A stretch of 64,000 bases of DNA from Spirosoma aerolatum (lineage in GTDB: Bacteria > Bacteroidota > Bacteroidia > Cytophagales > Spirosomataceae): contig NZ_CP020104.1 in the NCBI RefSeq assembly GCF_002056795.1, positions 7,325,501 to 7,389,500 on the forward strand, given 5' to 3'. A program made the translations under genes and the position numbers. Below the pieces are notes generated by a model that saw nothing but the letters and a program-made list of their open reading frames with translations, made no database searches and was not told where the DNA came from. Below, piece by piece: positions 41,604 through 50,483 of this stretch. Each line of letters starts with the position of its first letter. The stretch's first letter is position 1.

Positions 41604-43094
41604 ATGGTAGCCGAAGCAGCCCTCTCGCCAGAAATTCTTTCCCGATACGAAGCGGTTGTCGGACTGGAAGTACACTGCCAGTTGCTTACAGAAAGCAAAA
41701 TTTTTGCAGCCGATGCCAACTCATTTGGCGCAGAACCCAATACGAATATTAGTGTCATTACGCTGGCGCATCCAGGCACGTTACCCAAACTGAACCGGAA
41801 AGCCATTGAGTACGCTGTTCGGATCGGTATAGCCTGCGGAAGTGACATCACACGCCGAAACATCTTTGCCCGTAAAAATTATTTTTATCCCGACCTTCCT
41901 AAAGGCTACCAATTATCGCAGGATAAAGGCCCCATCTGTGTAGGCGGTGGTATTTTGGTAAAAGTAAAAGATCCTGTAACGGGAGAACCCTACCAAACAA
42001 CCATTCAGCTTCATCATATTCACCTCGAAGAAGATGCGGGAAAAAGCATCCACGATGGCGACGAATGGGCCACTCAGCTCGATTATAACCGAGCAGGTAC
42101 GCCACTGATTGAGATGGTGACCGAACCCTGTATCCGCACGGCCGATGAAGCTGGACAATACCTGACCGAAGTTCGGCGGCTGGTTCGGTATCTGGACATC
42201 TGCGATGGCAATATGGAAGAAGGATCGCTCCGCTGTGATGTAAATGTTTCGATTCGCCCGAAGGGTTCAACAAAACTCGGCACGAAGGTTGAAGTGAAAA
42301 ACCTGAACTCCATACGGAACGTTATGCGGGCTGTTGATGGTGAGTTCCGGCGGCAGGTCGAACTGGTAGAAACGGGCGGAAAAATTACGCAGGAAACCCG
42401 CACGTTCGATGCAGCTACGGGCCTCAGCTACGCTATGCGGGAGAAAGAAACGATGAATGACTATCGCTACTTCCCCGATCCCGACCTCACACCCGTGGTC
42501 ATTTCGGACGAGTGGCTGGCCGACATTCAGGCCCGGATGCCTATGCTGCCAGCAGCTTTGTTCCAGAAATTAACTGCTACGTATGGGTTGCCTGAGTACG
42601 ATGCTGCTATACTGACTGATGCTAAAGAACTGGCCGACTATTTTGAAGCCGTTTGTCAGCATACTACCCAGTATAAAGCCGCATCGAACTGGATTATGGG
42701 GCCCGTAAAAGGCCAACTTACAGACAAAACGTTACGCGAACGTCAGTTTCCCGTTTCGGCTAGTCAATTAGCGGCTTTAATTGAGCTGGTAGCCAACGCA
42801 ACGATTAGTCAGACAGCGGCCCAACAAGTGTTTGGTCTGTTACTAGCCCAGCCCGATGCATCGCCAGAAGAATTGGCCCGGGCCAACGGACTGATTCAGA
42901 ATCGCAATACCGATGCATTACAAACGTTGGTAGAAGAAGTACTGGCTGCCTGGCCCGATAAAGTAGAACAGTTTCACAAAGGCAAAAAGAATTTAATGGG
43001 CTTATTTGTCGGTGAGGTTATGAAAAAATCGAAAGGATCGGCCGACCCCAAATTAGTGAATGAGTTGTTAGCGAAGACCCTACAAAAAAAATGA
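41604..43094 (+). CDS. gatB: Asp-tRNA(Asn)/Glu-tRNA(Gln) amidotransferase subunit B
   Basis: 496 residues from ATG 41604 (MVAEAALSPEILSRYEAVVG). GatB kinase domain with YEAVVGLEVHCQLLTESKIF, FYPDLPKGYQLSQ and the DVNVSIRP signature, then a helical linker and the YqeY-like tail domain (about 350-495). Activates misacylated Glu-tRNA(Gln) or Asp-tRNA(Asn) for amidation with GatA and GatC, which are not in the window. Overlaps the next gene by four bases (ATGA). Confidence 0.96.
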   Translation: MVAEAALSPEILSRYEAVVGLEVHCQLLTESKIFAADANSFGAEPNTNISVITLAHPGTLPKLNRKAIEYAVRIGIACGSDITRRNIFARKNYFYPDLPKGYQLSQDKGPICVGGGILVKVKDPVTGEPYQTTIQLHHIHLEEDAGKSIHDGDEWATQLDYNRAGTPLIEMVTEPCIRTADEAGQYLTEVRRLVRYLDICDGNMEEGSLRCDVNVSIRPKGSTKLGTKVEVKNLNSIRNVMRAVDGEFRRQVELVETGGKITQETRTFDAATGLSYAMREKETMNDYRYFPDPDLTPVVISDEWLADIQARMPMLPAALFQKLTATYGLPEYDAAILTDAKELADYFEAVCQHTTQYKAASNWIMGPVKGQLTDKTLRERQFPVSASQLAALIELVANATISQTAAQQVFGLLLAQPDASPEELARANGLIQNRNTDALQTLVEEVLAAWPDKVEQFHKGKKNLMGLFVGEVMKKSKGSADPKLVNELLAKTLQKK

Positions 43095-44224
43095 AACATT
43101 TAGTATACTGCCTGGCGAGCCTTATGGCCCTAAGCCTGACAACCAACGCACAAACCACAAAGTCGTTTACCGTAACCGGAAAAATCGCCAAAGCAACACC
43201 GGGCAGTTACGTCTACCTGGAAGCGAATTCCCAACCTACGCGTAAAATCGACTCCACAAAAGTTGGAACCGATAATACCTTCACCATTAATGGCAAAGTA
43301 GCCGATGGTGGAGAAGTATTTATTCTTAATGTAGGGGGTGGACAAAAAATGGCCCTGTTGGTTGAAGGGGGCGAAACCCTGAGAGTAACAGCCGATGGCT
43401 TCCGAATGGACCAGAAAACCGGCCAGATGGGAAAGGCTACCGTTACAGGTTCCAAAAACATGGAGTATTACGAGAAGCTGAATACGCTCCGTACTGATAT
43501 GGAAGCCAAAGTACAGACGTGGAACAAACAGGTTGCGGCTGCTACGGAAAAGAAAGATAATAAACGGATTGCTCAGATTGAGCAGGAATACCAGACCGCC
43601 GAGCAGGATGTAGTGAACAAAGTAAAAGCCATGTTGCCCGAAATGGGTACCTCGCTGGTATCGCTATTTGCGCTGAATTTCATCAATATCGATACCGATT
43701 TCGCTGTTTACGACCAACTGGCCCAGAAATTCGAGAAAGAGAACCCGAATAGCCCGCATGCTAAATCACTGATTGGCCGAGTTGCCCGGATTAAAGGCGT
43801 GTCGATTGGTGCCTCTGCCCCTGAAATTGCGCTGAGCGATACTACCGGAAATCCAGTTCCCCTCTCGTCTCTGCGCGGCAAATACGTACTGATCGACTTT
43901 TGGGCGTCGTGGTGTGGCCCCTGCCGCGCCGAAAATCCCAACGTGGTCCGAATGTACAATAAGTTTAAGGATCGCGGTTTTGCCATTTACAGCGTCTCGC
44001 TTGATCAGACAAAAGACAAGTGGGTGAAAGCCATTCGCAACGACAACCTGACCTGGACACACGTTTCGGATCTGAAATTCTGGCAATCGGCAGCTGCCCA
44101 GCAGTATGGCGTGCAGGCCATACCGGCTACTTTCCTACTCGACAAAGACGGTAAGATCATTGCCAAAAACCTGCGGGGAGAAGCGCTCGAACAAAAATTA
44201 GAAGAAGTGTTACAAGTAAAATAA
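43091..44224 (+). CDS. TlpA-like thiol-disulfide reductase with DUF4369 N-terminus
   Basis: 377 residues. Signal peptide (MKHLVYCLASLMALSLTTNAQ). N-terminal DUF4369 beta domain (about 25-120; FTVTGKIAKATPGSYVYLEANS), a helical linker, then a thioredoxin-fold domain at about 240-375 with the active site WASWCGPCRAENP. Periplasmic, probably reduces or isomerises disulfides. Its start overlaps gatB by four bases, so the two are translationally coupled. Confidence 0.92.
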   Translation: MKHLVYCLASLMALSLTTNAQTTKSFTVTGKIAKATPGSYVYLEANSQPTRKIDSTKVGTDNTFTINGKVADGGEVFILNVGGGQKMALLVEGGETLRVTADGFRMDQKTGQMGKATVTGSKNMEYYEKLNTLRTDMEAKVQTWNKQVAAATEKKDNKRIAQIEQEYQTAEQDVVNKVKAMLPEMGTSLVSLFALNFINIDTDFAVYDQLAQKFEKENPNSPHAKSLIGRVARIKGVSIGASAPEIALSDTTGNPVPLSSLRGKYVLIDFWASWCGPCRAENPNVVRMYNKFKDRGFAIYSVSLDQTKDKWVKAIRNDNLTWTHVSDLKFWQSAAAQQYGVQAIPATFLLDKDGKIIAKNLRGEALEQKLEEVLQVK

Positions 44225-44226
44225 AC

Positions 44227-44311
44227 GAAAGGAGAAAGGAAGAAAGGGACGAAGGGGAGAAAGCTAATCTCACTCTCTTCGTCCCTTTCTTCCTTTAGTC
44301 ATTTCCCCTCC
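44227..44311. repeat. Inverted purine-rich tandem-word arms (AAAGGAAGAAAGGG type)
   Basis: A 20-bp perfect core (44235-44254 with 44277-44296) extends imperfectly on both sides. Left strand is almost pure purine, right almost pure pyrimidine. Occupies all of the gap between the TlpA-like gene and proC, ending just before the proC ATG. Confidence 0.75.
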
Positions 44312-44314
44312 ATT

Positions 44315-45118
44315 ATGAAAATCGCTATTGTTGGTTGCGGCAACATGGGTATGGCATTTGCCAAATCGTTTTTACAGTACGATCTGGTAAAGAAAGAAAA
44401 CCTGCTCTTAATTGAAAAAAGTGCGGATCGTTCAGAAGCTCTGAAGGCCGAAAAGGCAGGGGTTGTGGTAGAAACCATCGGACCACATGTTGGCGAAACG
44501 GATTTGATTATTCTATCCGTGAAACCTCAGGATTTCAACAGTGTGCATGAATCTCTCCGGACCATTATTCAGCCAAATCAGATGATTCTATCGATTATGG
44601 CGGGGATTCCAATCGCGCAAATTCAGGAAAAACTCGGGCATCCGCTGGTGGTACGGGCGATGCCTAATACACCCGCTATGCTGGGTATGGGTATTACAGG
44701 ATTCACAGCCGCTAAAGAAGTCGATCTGGCGAACCTTCGTCGCGTCGAAAATCTGATCAATGCTACCGGCCGATCCATTTTTCTGGAAGACGAAGCCATG
44801 CTCGATGCCGTTACGGCCCTGAGTGGTAGCGGCCCGGCCTATTTCTACTATGTGGTAAAGGCAATGGTCGATGCCGGCAAGCAGATGGGTTTCGATGATG
44901 CCGTTTCCGCCTTACTGGTTAAACAGACTATGCTTGGCGCTTATCACCTGATCAACAACGCCGACAAATCGCTCGATGACCTCATTAAAGCCGTAGCCTC
45001 TAAAGGTGGCACTACCGAAGCCGCTCTACGAACCTTTGAGAATGGTGCGTTGGCCGATACGTTAGTTGCTGGTATTAAGGCAGCCCAGGTCCGGGCCACC
45101 GAACTTTCGAAAGGCTAG
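44315..45118 (+). CDS. proC: Pyrroline-5-carboxylate reductase
   Basis: 267 residues. NAD(P)-binding fold at the N-terminus (IAIVGCGNMGMAFAKSFL) and the ProC signature region ALSGSGPAYFYYVVKAMVDAG and KGGTTEAALRTFE. Final step of proline synthesis. Follows the TlpA-like gene after an inverted-repeat element and converges on purB. Confidence 0.96.
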   Translation: MKIAIVGCGNMGMAFAKSFLQYDLVKKENLLLIEKSADRSEALKAEKAGVVVETIGPHVGETDLIILSVKPQDFNSVHESLRTIIQPNQMILSIMAGIPIAQIQEKLGHPLVVRAMPNTPAMLGMGITGFTAAKEVDLANLRRVENLINATGRSIFLEDEAMLDAVTALSGSGPAYFYYVVKAMVDAGKQMGFDDAVSALLVKQTMLGAYHLINNADKSLDDLIKAVASKGGTTEAALRTFENGALADTLVAGIKAAQVRATELSKG

Positions 45119-45126
45119 CAACAAGT

Positions 45127-45186
45127 ACAGAAGTTCGCTTTCTCTGAATATATTACACATGTAAAATCAGAAAAGCGGACTTCTGT
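45127..45186. terminator. Hairpin between proC and purB
   Basis: ACAGAAGT-x-CGCTTT...TCTGA on the left pairs imperfectly with TCAG-AAAAGCG-x-ACTTCTGT on the right (about 45167-45186), with an AT-rich loop. Acts from both sides between convergent genes. Confidence 0.6.
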
Positions 45187-45191
45187 CCACA

Positions 45192-46532
45192 CTACAAACC
45201 TGTATAACTAAATGGGGTAATGGCTCGAAGTTCATCTTTTACAGCATCGGATACATTCAGCTCATTAATAAATTGCAGAATCGCCTGCTCGGTAATTTTC
45301 TCGTTCGTACGTGTTAGGGCTTTCAAGGCCTCATAAGGCTGTGGGTATCCTTCACGGCGGAGTACGGTTTGTATACCTTCAGCAACAACAGCCCAATTAT
45401 CTTCCAGATCGGCATGAATGGCGGCCTGATTCAACTCCAGTTTATTTAACCCTTTCAGCAACGATTTCAACGCAATAACCGAATGCGCGAACGGGACACC
45501 GATACTCCGCAAAACGGTCGAATCGGTCAGGTCGCGCTGTAGCCGGGAAATAGGCAATTTGGCCGACAGGTGCTCAAACAATGCATTAGCAATACCCAGA
45601 TTTCCTTCTGAGTTTTCAAAATCAATCGGATTGACCTTATGCGGCATAGCGGATGAGCCAACTTCACCTGCCTTCAATTTCTGTTTGAAGTAATTCATGG
45701 ACACATACGTCCAGATGTCGCGATCCAGATCGACCAGAATTGTATTCAGACGTTTGTAGGCATCAAGCGTAGCCGCCAGCATATCGTAATGCTCAATCTG
45801 CGTTGTAAACTGGCTACGTACCATACCTAGGCTCTCGACAAAGGTATCACCAAATTTCTTCCAGTCTTCGTGTGGATAGGCGACAAAATGGGCGTTGAAA
45901 TTACCCGTTGCTCCACCGAATTTAGCTGCCACAGGGATATTCGACAGTAAGTGCAACTGCTTCTCTATGCGCTCAATGAAAACCTGGATTTCCTTACCCA
46001 GCCGGGTTGGCGACGCAGGTTGTCCGTGCGTACGCGCCAGCATAGGTACGTCTTTCCATTGCTCTGCCAATTCCTGGAGCCGGACAAAAACCTGCTGGTA
46101 TAAGGGTTTTATTTCGGTTTCGCAGGCATCACTTAACAACAGCGGGATAGCTGTATTGTTGATATCCTGTGACGTAAGCCCAAAGTGGACAAATTCGAGA
46201 TAAGGTTCTACCGGCGAGCCTTTCAGTTTTTCTTTAATAAAGTACTCAACAGCCTTTACGTCATGATTGGTTGTCTTTTCAATTTCCTTGATCCGTAGGG
46301 CATCGGCCTCCGAGAAATTCTCATACAACGCGCGCAACGCAGGAAACTGTGCCGACTCAACACCCGACAATTGAGGAATTGGCCATTCACAAAGTGCTAT
46401 AAAATATTCGATCTCGATGCGTACCCGGTAATGAATCAGGCCAAGCTCGGAAAAATAAGGAGCCAGAGTCTCAACCTGAGACCGATACCGTCCATCGACT
46501 GGTGAAATAGCTGTTAATGCAGATAAACTCAT
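45192..46532 (-). CDS. purB: Adenylosuccinate lyase
   Basis: 446 residues. Fumarase/aspartase superfamily signature GSSAMPHKVNPIDFENSEGN with the catalytic Ser loop, and TSQDINNTA. MLARTHGQPASPT holds the catalytic His. Acts twice in purine synthesis, on SAICAR and adenylosuccinate. Same strand as the outer-membrane protein gene downstream but separated by an inverted tandem-word element. Confidence 0.96.
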   Translation of the reverse strand: MSLSALTAISPVDGRYRSQVETLAPYFSELGLIHYRVRIEIEYFIALCEWPIPQLSGVESAQFPALRALYENFSEADALRIKEIEKTTNHDVKAVEYFIKEKLKGSPVEPYLEFVHFGLTSQDINNTAIPLLLSDACETEIKPLYQQVFVRLQELAEQWKDVPMLARTHGQPASPTRLGKEIQVFIERIEKQLHLLSNIPVAAKFGGATGNFNAHFVAYPHEDWKKFGDTFVESLGMVRSQFTTQIEHYDMLAATLDAYKRLNTILVDLDRDIWTYVSMNYFKQKLKAGEVGSSAMPHKVNPIDFENSEGNLGIANALFEHLSAKLPISRLQRDLTDSTVLRSIGVPFAHSVIALKSLLKGLNKLELNQAAIHADLEDNWAVVAEGIQTVLRREGYPQPYEALKALTRTNEKITEQAILQFINELNVSDAVKDELRAITPFSYTGL

Positions 46533-46535
46533 AAA

Positions 46536-46625
46536 ATGATGTATGATGTATACAATATGATGTATGAGCTAGAATGTAAATGGCTTTACCTTACATCCTA
46601 TAGCATACATCCTATATCCTATATC
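46536..46625. repeat. Inverted tandem-word arms (GATGTAT type)
   Basis: Left arm 46536-46580 contains ATGATGTATGATGTATACAA and similar; right arm 46590-46625 holds ATACATCCTATA-type reverse complements. It fills the gap from the purB start codon to the stop codon of the gene at 46624, overlapping the latter. Shares its word with the element at 49523. Confidence 0.6.
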
Positions 46626-48108
46626 AAAACGGGTTCAGGTATAGTCCAAGGCCAATCCAGGCTGTTTGTTGATCTTCGTACTGGCTATACGGCCTAAACC
46701 CTGAATATCCCTCCAGAAGAAACGTTAAATTATTTTGAGTCCGGCCCAGCTCGAAACCGATACCACCGTGAATACCTGGTCGAAAGTTAGTTTGCTGCCA
46801 GAATTTAACATCGACACCACCTACCAATCGCGCTGCTCTAGTGGATGGTTTTTTATAAAACGCACCCAATTGGGCGCTTAGAGGCTTCCGTTCTTCGGTC
46901 TTACGAAGTACAACACCCGCCCCACCATACAACCGCCAGTTGTTTACCGTCCGGCTATAGGTAAAATCCAATAATTCGTAGTTTACAGCATTGGGCGAAG
47001 GGGCCGTTATTTGGTTCCGAAAAATATAATCATCGCCCAGATGCGACGATAGATGGTAAACCCGGATTCGGTAATTGTTCTCGCCCCGTCGGATATTATA
47101 GATGATACTGATTTTGTAATCCGTGTTCATTATCCGCCGACGAGCTTTGTTAGCTACCGCGTCATGGTAGGCTTCAAACTGGGTAAATGAAGCTAAATCC
47201 AGTACCCATTCTTCGGCCCGATCGGGAGCACTTGTATGTCGGTAAAAGGGCTTGGCAAAACCAAACGCAAAAGGCACTATACTCCCTTTATATTTTTCAC
47301 CTTCAGTCCAGTAAGCAGGGAAAACACTACCATATGTTTGCGCTTCCAGGGGGTCCAGCAAAATAGGTTCGAACAAATGACCTTTCGGCAAAAATTCTTT
47401 ATTGGTCCGGACAACCGATGGCGCTACCGAACTAGCAGGTGCAGCGGCTACAGAGTCAGGTTTAACCGGAGCGGCTTTACGTTCCCGTCTTGGACGCTGC
47501 GCCTTTTCGATTTGTGGCGCAGCTACGGGTTCAGTCGCAACCGGAGCGACTGGTGCTGGTGGCGCAAACGAACGAGGGGACGCCGAACTCGATTCAGCAG
47601 CTTTTTTGGCATCACGTTCAGCCTTTTCCTGCGCAGCTTTTGCCGCTTTCGCTTCCCGGTCGGCTTTGTCCTGTGCGGCTTTTGCAGCCTTAGCCTCCTG
47701 CTCCTCCTGCTTGCGCTTTTCCCTCAGCTCTTTTCGCGATGGCTCAGTCACTACCGGTGGTGTTTCGGCAGGTTGACTAACAACAGGGGGAGCTACTGAT
47801 GGCACAGTGGGTGGAGTTACCGCAGCCGGGACTGGCTTGACCGTTTCCTGGGGTGGGTTTTCTTTCGCGGCTTTTTTGGCCTGTTTCTGCCGTTCTTTCT
47901 CAGCCTGTTTAGCTTCGTATTCACGCTGTTTCTGCAACCACTCAGCCCGAATTTGCCGTTCCCGCTGAATTTCTCGCTCTATTTTTTCTTTCTGCCGTTG
48001 CTCGGCGGGGGTTAGGACACGAGTCGGCTGCGACGTGGGAGCCTGCTGAGCCAAAGCCCAGTTGGCGGCAATGAAACTTATTGAAAGAGCCAACAGCGTT
48101 TTTTTCAT
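46624..48108 (-). CDS. Outer-membrane protein with Lys/Ala-rich coiled-coil region (DUF1207-like C-terminus)
   Basis: 494 residues from ATG 48108, where a signal peptide begins (MKKTLLALSISFIAANWALAQ); fourteen upstream codons are dropped. Residues about 45-240 are a highly charged helical stretch (KEKIEREIQRERQIRAEW, EKERQKQAKKAAKE) broken by Pro/Val linkers. The C-terminal 250 residues look like a beta-barrel: alternating hydrophobic strands, a HLSSHLGDDYI motif reminiscent of DUF1207, and a final Phe (GLGLYLNPF). The coiled-coil may span the periplasm or bind peptidoglycan. Role unknown. Confidence 0.65.
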   Translation of the reverse strand: MKKTLLALSISFIAANWALAQQAPTSQPTRVLTPAEQRQKEKIEREIQRERQIRAEWLQKQREYEAKQAEKERQKQAKKAAKENPPQETVKPVPAAVTPPTVPSVAPPVVSQPAETPPVVTEPSRKELREKRKQEEQEAKAAKAAQDKADREAKAAKAAQEKAERDAKKAAESSSASPRSFAPPAPVAPVATEPVAAPQIEKAQRPRRERKAAPVKPDSVAAAPASSVAPSVVRTNKEFLPKGHLFEPILLDPLEAQTYGSVFPAYWTEGEKYKGSIVPFAFGFAKPFYRHTSAPDRAEEWVLDLASFTQFEAYHDAVANKARRRIMNTDYKISIIYNIRRGENNYRIRVYHLSSHLGDDYIFRNQITAPSPNAVNYELLDFTYSRTVNNWRLYGGAGVVLRKTEERKPLSAQLGAFYKKPSTRAARLVGGVDVKFWQQTNFRPGIHGGIGFELGRTQNNLTFLLEGYSGFRPYSQYEDQQTAWIGLGLYLNPF

Positions 48109-48156
48109 GTAAGACAAGACAGGATTAGGCTTGGAGTGTTTGCGATGCACAACTGA

Positions 48157-49518
48157 TTACTGCTTCAGGGCTGCGTAATGCTTATAAAAATAAGGAATGG
48201 TTTCGATGCCTTTGTAGAAATTAAACAGGCCATAACTCTCATTGGGGGAGTGCAGTGCATCGGCATCCAGACCAAAACCCATCAGAATCGATTTGATACC
48301 AAGCTCTTTCTCAAATAACGCCGTAATAGGTATGCTACCACCCCCTCTGGTTGGAATCGGTTTTTTACCCCAGGCATCCTCAAACGCTTTACTGGCTGCT
48401 TCAAATTCAACGGAATCAACAGGCGTAACATAAGGCATTCCTCCATGATGGGGGGTTACTGTGACCGTAACCCCCGGAGGAGCAATGGACAGAAAATGCC
48501 GGGTAAACAAGTCTGTAATTTCATCAGGCGTCTGATTAGGTACTAAACGCATACTGATTTTAGCCGATGCTTTGGACGGCAGAACTGTTTTGGCTCCTTC
48601 GCCAATATAGCCCCCCCAGATACCATTCACATCCAGCGTAGGCCGAATTGATGTACGTTCGTTGGTCGAATAGCCTGTTTCGCCCATTACATCTTTGATC
48701 CCCAAATCACGCTTATACTCTTCCAGATCAAACGGTGCTTTCGCCAGTTCAGTCCGCTCTTCATCGCTCAGGTCTTCAACCTTATCGTAGAAACCGGGAA
48801 TCGTGATCCGTCCGTTTTCATCATGAAGCGACGCAATCATTCGGGCCAGTACATTGATCGGATTTGCTACGGCACCTCCATATACACCCGAATGCAGGTC
48901 GCGGTTGGCCCCCGTAACCTGAACTTCTACATAGGACAGACCACGTAGGCCCATCTCCAGCGAAGGCGTTTCGTTTGATATAATGCTGGTATCCGAAATC
49001 AGAATCACATCGGCTTTTAGCAGCTCACGGTTTTGGGTTACAAACATACCCAGGTGATCGGAGCCGACTTCTTCTTCGCCTTCGATCATCACTTTCACAT
49101 TACAGGGTAAGCCGTCGGTTGCTACCATTGCTTCGACCGCTTTGATATGCATGTAAAACTGCCCTTTATCGTCGCAGGCTCCCCGTGCATACACGCGTTC
49201 GTTACGGATGGTTGGTTCAAACGGAGGAGACTCCCAAAGTTCGTAGGGATCGGCAGGCTGCACATCGTAATGACCATAGACCAAAACCGTTGGCTTATTA
49301 GGGTCCACTATTTTTTCGGCATAGACGATTGGATGGCCTGGAGTCTCATACAAGGTCGCCTTATCAAGGCCGGCAGCCGTTAGCTTATCTCTCACAAATT
49401 CAGCCGCCCGACGTACATCTGCTTTAAATGCAGAGTCGGCCGAAACCGATGGAATGCGCAGTAAATCAAACAATTCGTCCAGGAACCGCTGTTTGTTGGC
49501 TTCAAGGTAGGTAGTCAT
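48157..49518 (-). CDS. M20 family metallodipeptidase
   Basis: 453 residues from ATG 49518 (MTTYLEANKQRFLDEL). The longer frame adds codons that come from the adjacent repeat and is rejected. Zinc motifs: VLVYGHYDVQPAD, ARGACDDKGQ, EGEEEVGSDH, and a final His in DALHSPNE. Lid domain at about 190-310. Cytosolic dipeptidase of the CNDP-like M20 branch. Upstream lies an inverted tandem-word element, then plsY. Confidence 0.92.
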   Translation of the reverse strand: MTTYLEANKQRFLDELFDLLRIPSVSADSAFKADVRRAAEFVRDKLTAAGLDKATLYETPGHPIVYAEKIVDPNKPTVLVYGHYDVQPADPYELWESPPFEPTIRNERVYARGACDDKGQFYMHIKAVEAMVATDGLPCNVKVMIEGEEEVGSDHLGMFVTQNRELLKADVILISDTSIISNETPSLEMGLRGLSYVEVQVTGANRDLHSGVYGGAVANPINVLARMIASLHDENGRITIPGFYDKVEDLSDEERTELAKAPFDLEEYKRDLGIKDVMGETGYSTNERTSIRPTLDVNGIWGGYIGEGAKTVLPSKASAKISMRLVPNQTPDEITDLFTRHFLSIAPPGVTVTVTPHHGGMPYVTPVDSVEFEAASKAFEDAWGKKPIPTRGGGSIPITALFEKELGIKSILMGFGLDADALHSPNESYGLFNFYKGIETIPYFYKHYAALKQ

Positions 49519-49522
49519 ATCT

Positions 49523-49598
49523 GGATGTATGATGTATGATGTATGATATAGCTCAGCCATTAATACATCAAACTTCCTATATCATATATCATACATCC
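49523..49598. repeat. Inverted tandem-word arms (GGATGTATGAT type)
   Basis: Left arm 49523-49551 repeats GATGTAT three times; right arm 49576-49598 is the reverse complement (CTATATCATATATCATACAT). Starts five bases before the M20 start codon. Shares its word with the element at 46536, about 3 kb away. Confidence 0.7.
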
Positions 49599-49670
49599 AA
49601 AAAATTTTGCCCCGAAGTTACGCACTTTTCGCGCAACCACGGGGCAAAACTGAGTGTATAGAAAAAAGGC

Positions 49671-50324
49671 TTACTGCTTTTTGCGAAAACGGATCAGAAC
49701 GGTTCGGTTTTCTTCGCCCCGAAGCAGGCGACCAATGTTTTTCTGATGGGTAAAAACGACCAGTAGAAAAATCACAAAGCCGAATACAATCAGCAGCGGA
49801 TTTTCTTTCTGACCAAAGATCTGTAGGAGCAGCAATACAGGGAACGCTAAGGCAGCCATGATAGAGCCAAGCGACACGTATTGCGAGGCAATCACCACAA
49901 GCAGGAAAATTCCGATGCACACCAGCGCCATTTCGGGGTGCGTTGCCAGCACCATCCCGAGCAAGGTAGCCACGCCTTTACCGCCTTTAAAATTGGCAAA
50001 AACCGGATATAAGTGCCCGATTACGGCAACCAGCCCAAAAACAATCTTGAAGGTAAGGATTTCAGTTTCGGTGATTACATCGGCATACCATAGCAGGGTA
50101 GACAGAATAGCGGCTGTGTATCCTTTTAGCACATCCACCAGCATCACAATAGTACCGGCTCGTTTTCCTAGTACCCGAAACGTATTGGTAGCTCCCGCAT
50201 TACCGCTTCCGAATTTTCGAATATCAATTCCAAAAAATCCCTGACCATACCAGACTGCGGTTGGGATTGAGCCTAACAAATAAGCTACTACGGTGGTAAG
50301 GCAAATTAACAGAACATTCATCAA
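49671..50324 (-). CDS. plsY: Acyl-phosphate glycerol-3-phosphate acyltransferase
   Basis: 217 residues, five to six membrane helices. PlsY motifs: AYLLGSIPTAVWYG, RKFGSGNAGATNTFRVLGKRAG, and the later GHLYPVFANFKGGKGVATLLG. Transfers acyl groups from acyl phosphate to glycerol-3-phosphate, first step of phospholipid synthesis. C-terminus is basic (RLLRGEENRTVLIRFRKKQ). Single gene. Confidence 0.95.
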   Translation of the reverse strand: MMNVLLICLTTVVAYLLGSIPTAVWYGQGFFGIDIRKFGSGNAGATNTFRVLGKRAGTIVMLVDVLKGYTAAILSTLLWYADVITETEILTFKIVFGLVAVIGHLYPVFANFKGGKGVATLLGMVLATHPEMALVCIGIFLLVVIASQYVSLGSIMAALAFPVLLLLQIFGQKENPLLIVFGFVIFLLVVFTHQKNIGRLLRGEENRTVLIRFRKKQ

Positions 50325-50483
50325 TTCAACTAAAGTAGGTACTTATTGGATAAAGAAACTGTCCGCCAAAAACAGCAGGTTCTGTAAAGGAATGTAACCC
50401 CAAAATTAAGGGATTGTTACTAAACGGCCAATTTTTTTCAGCTACAAACCAGGGGCATGCTGCGAATAAGTTACAAATAACCC

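Noticed and set aside
49519-49560. Longer N-terminus for the M20 peptidase
   Set aside because: The added codons are translated from the inverted tandem-word arm and do not resemble the family.
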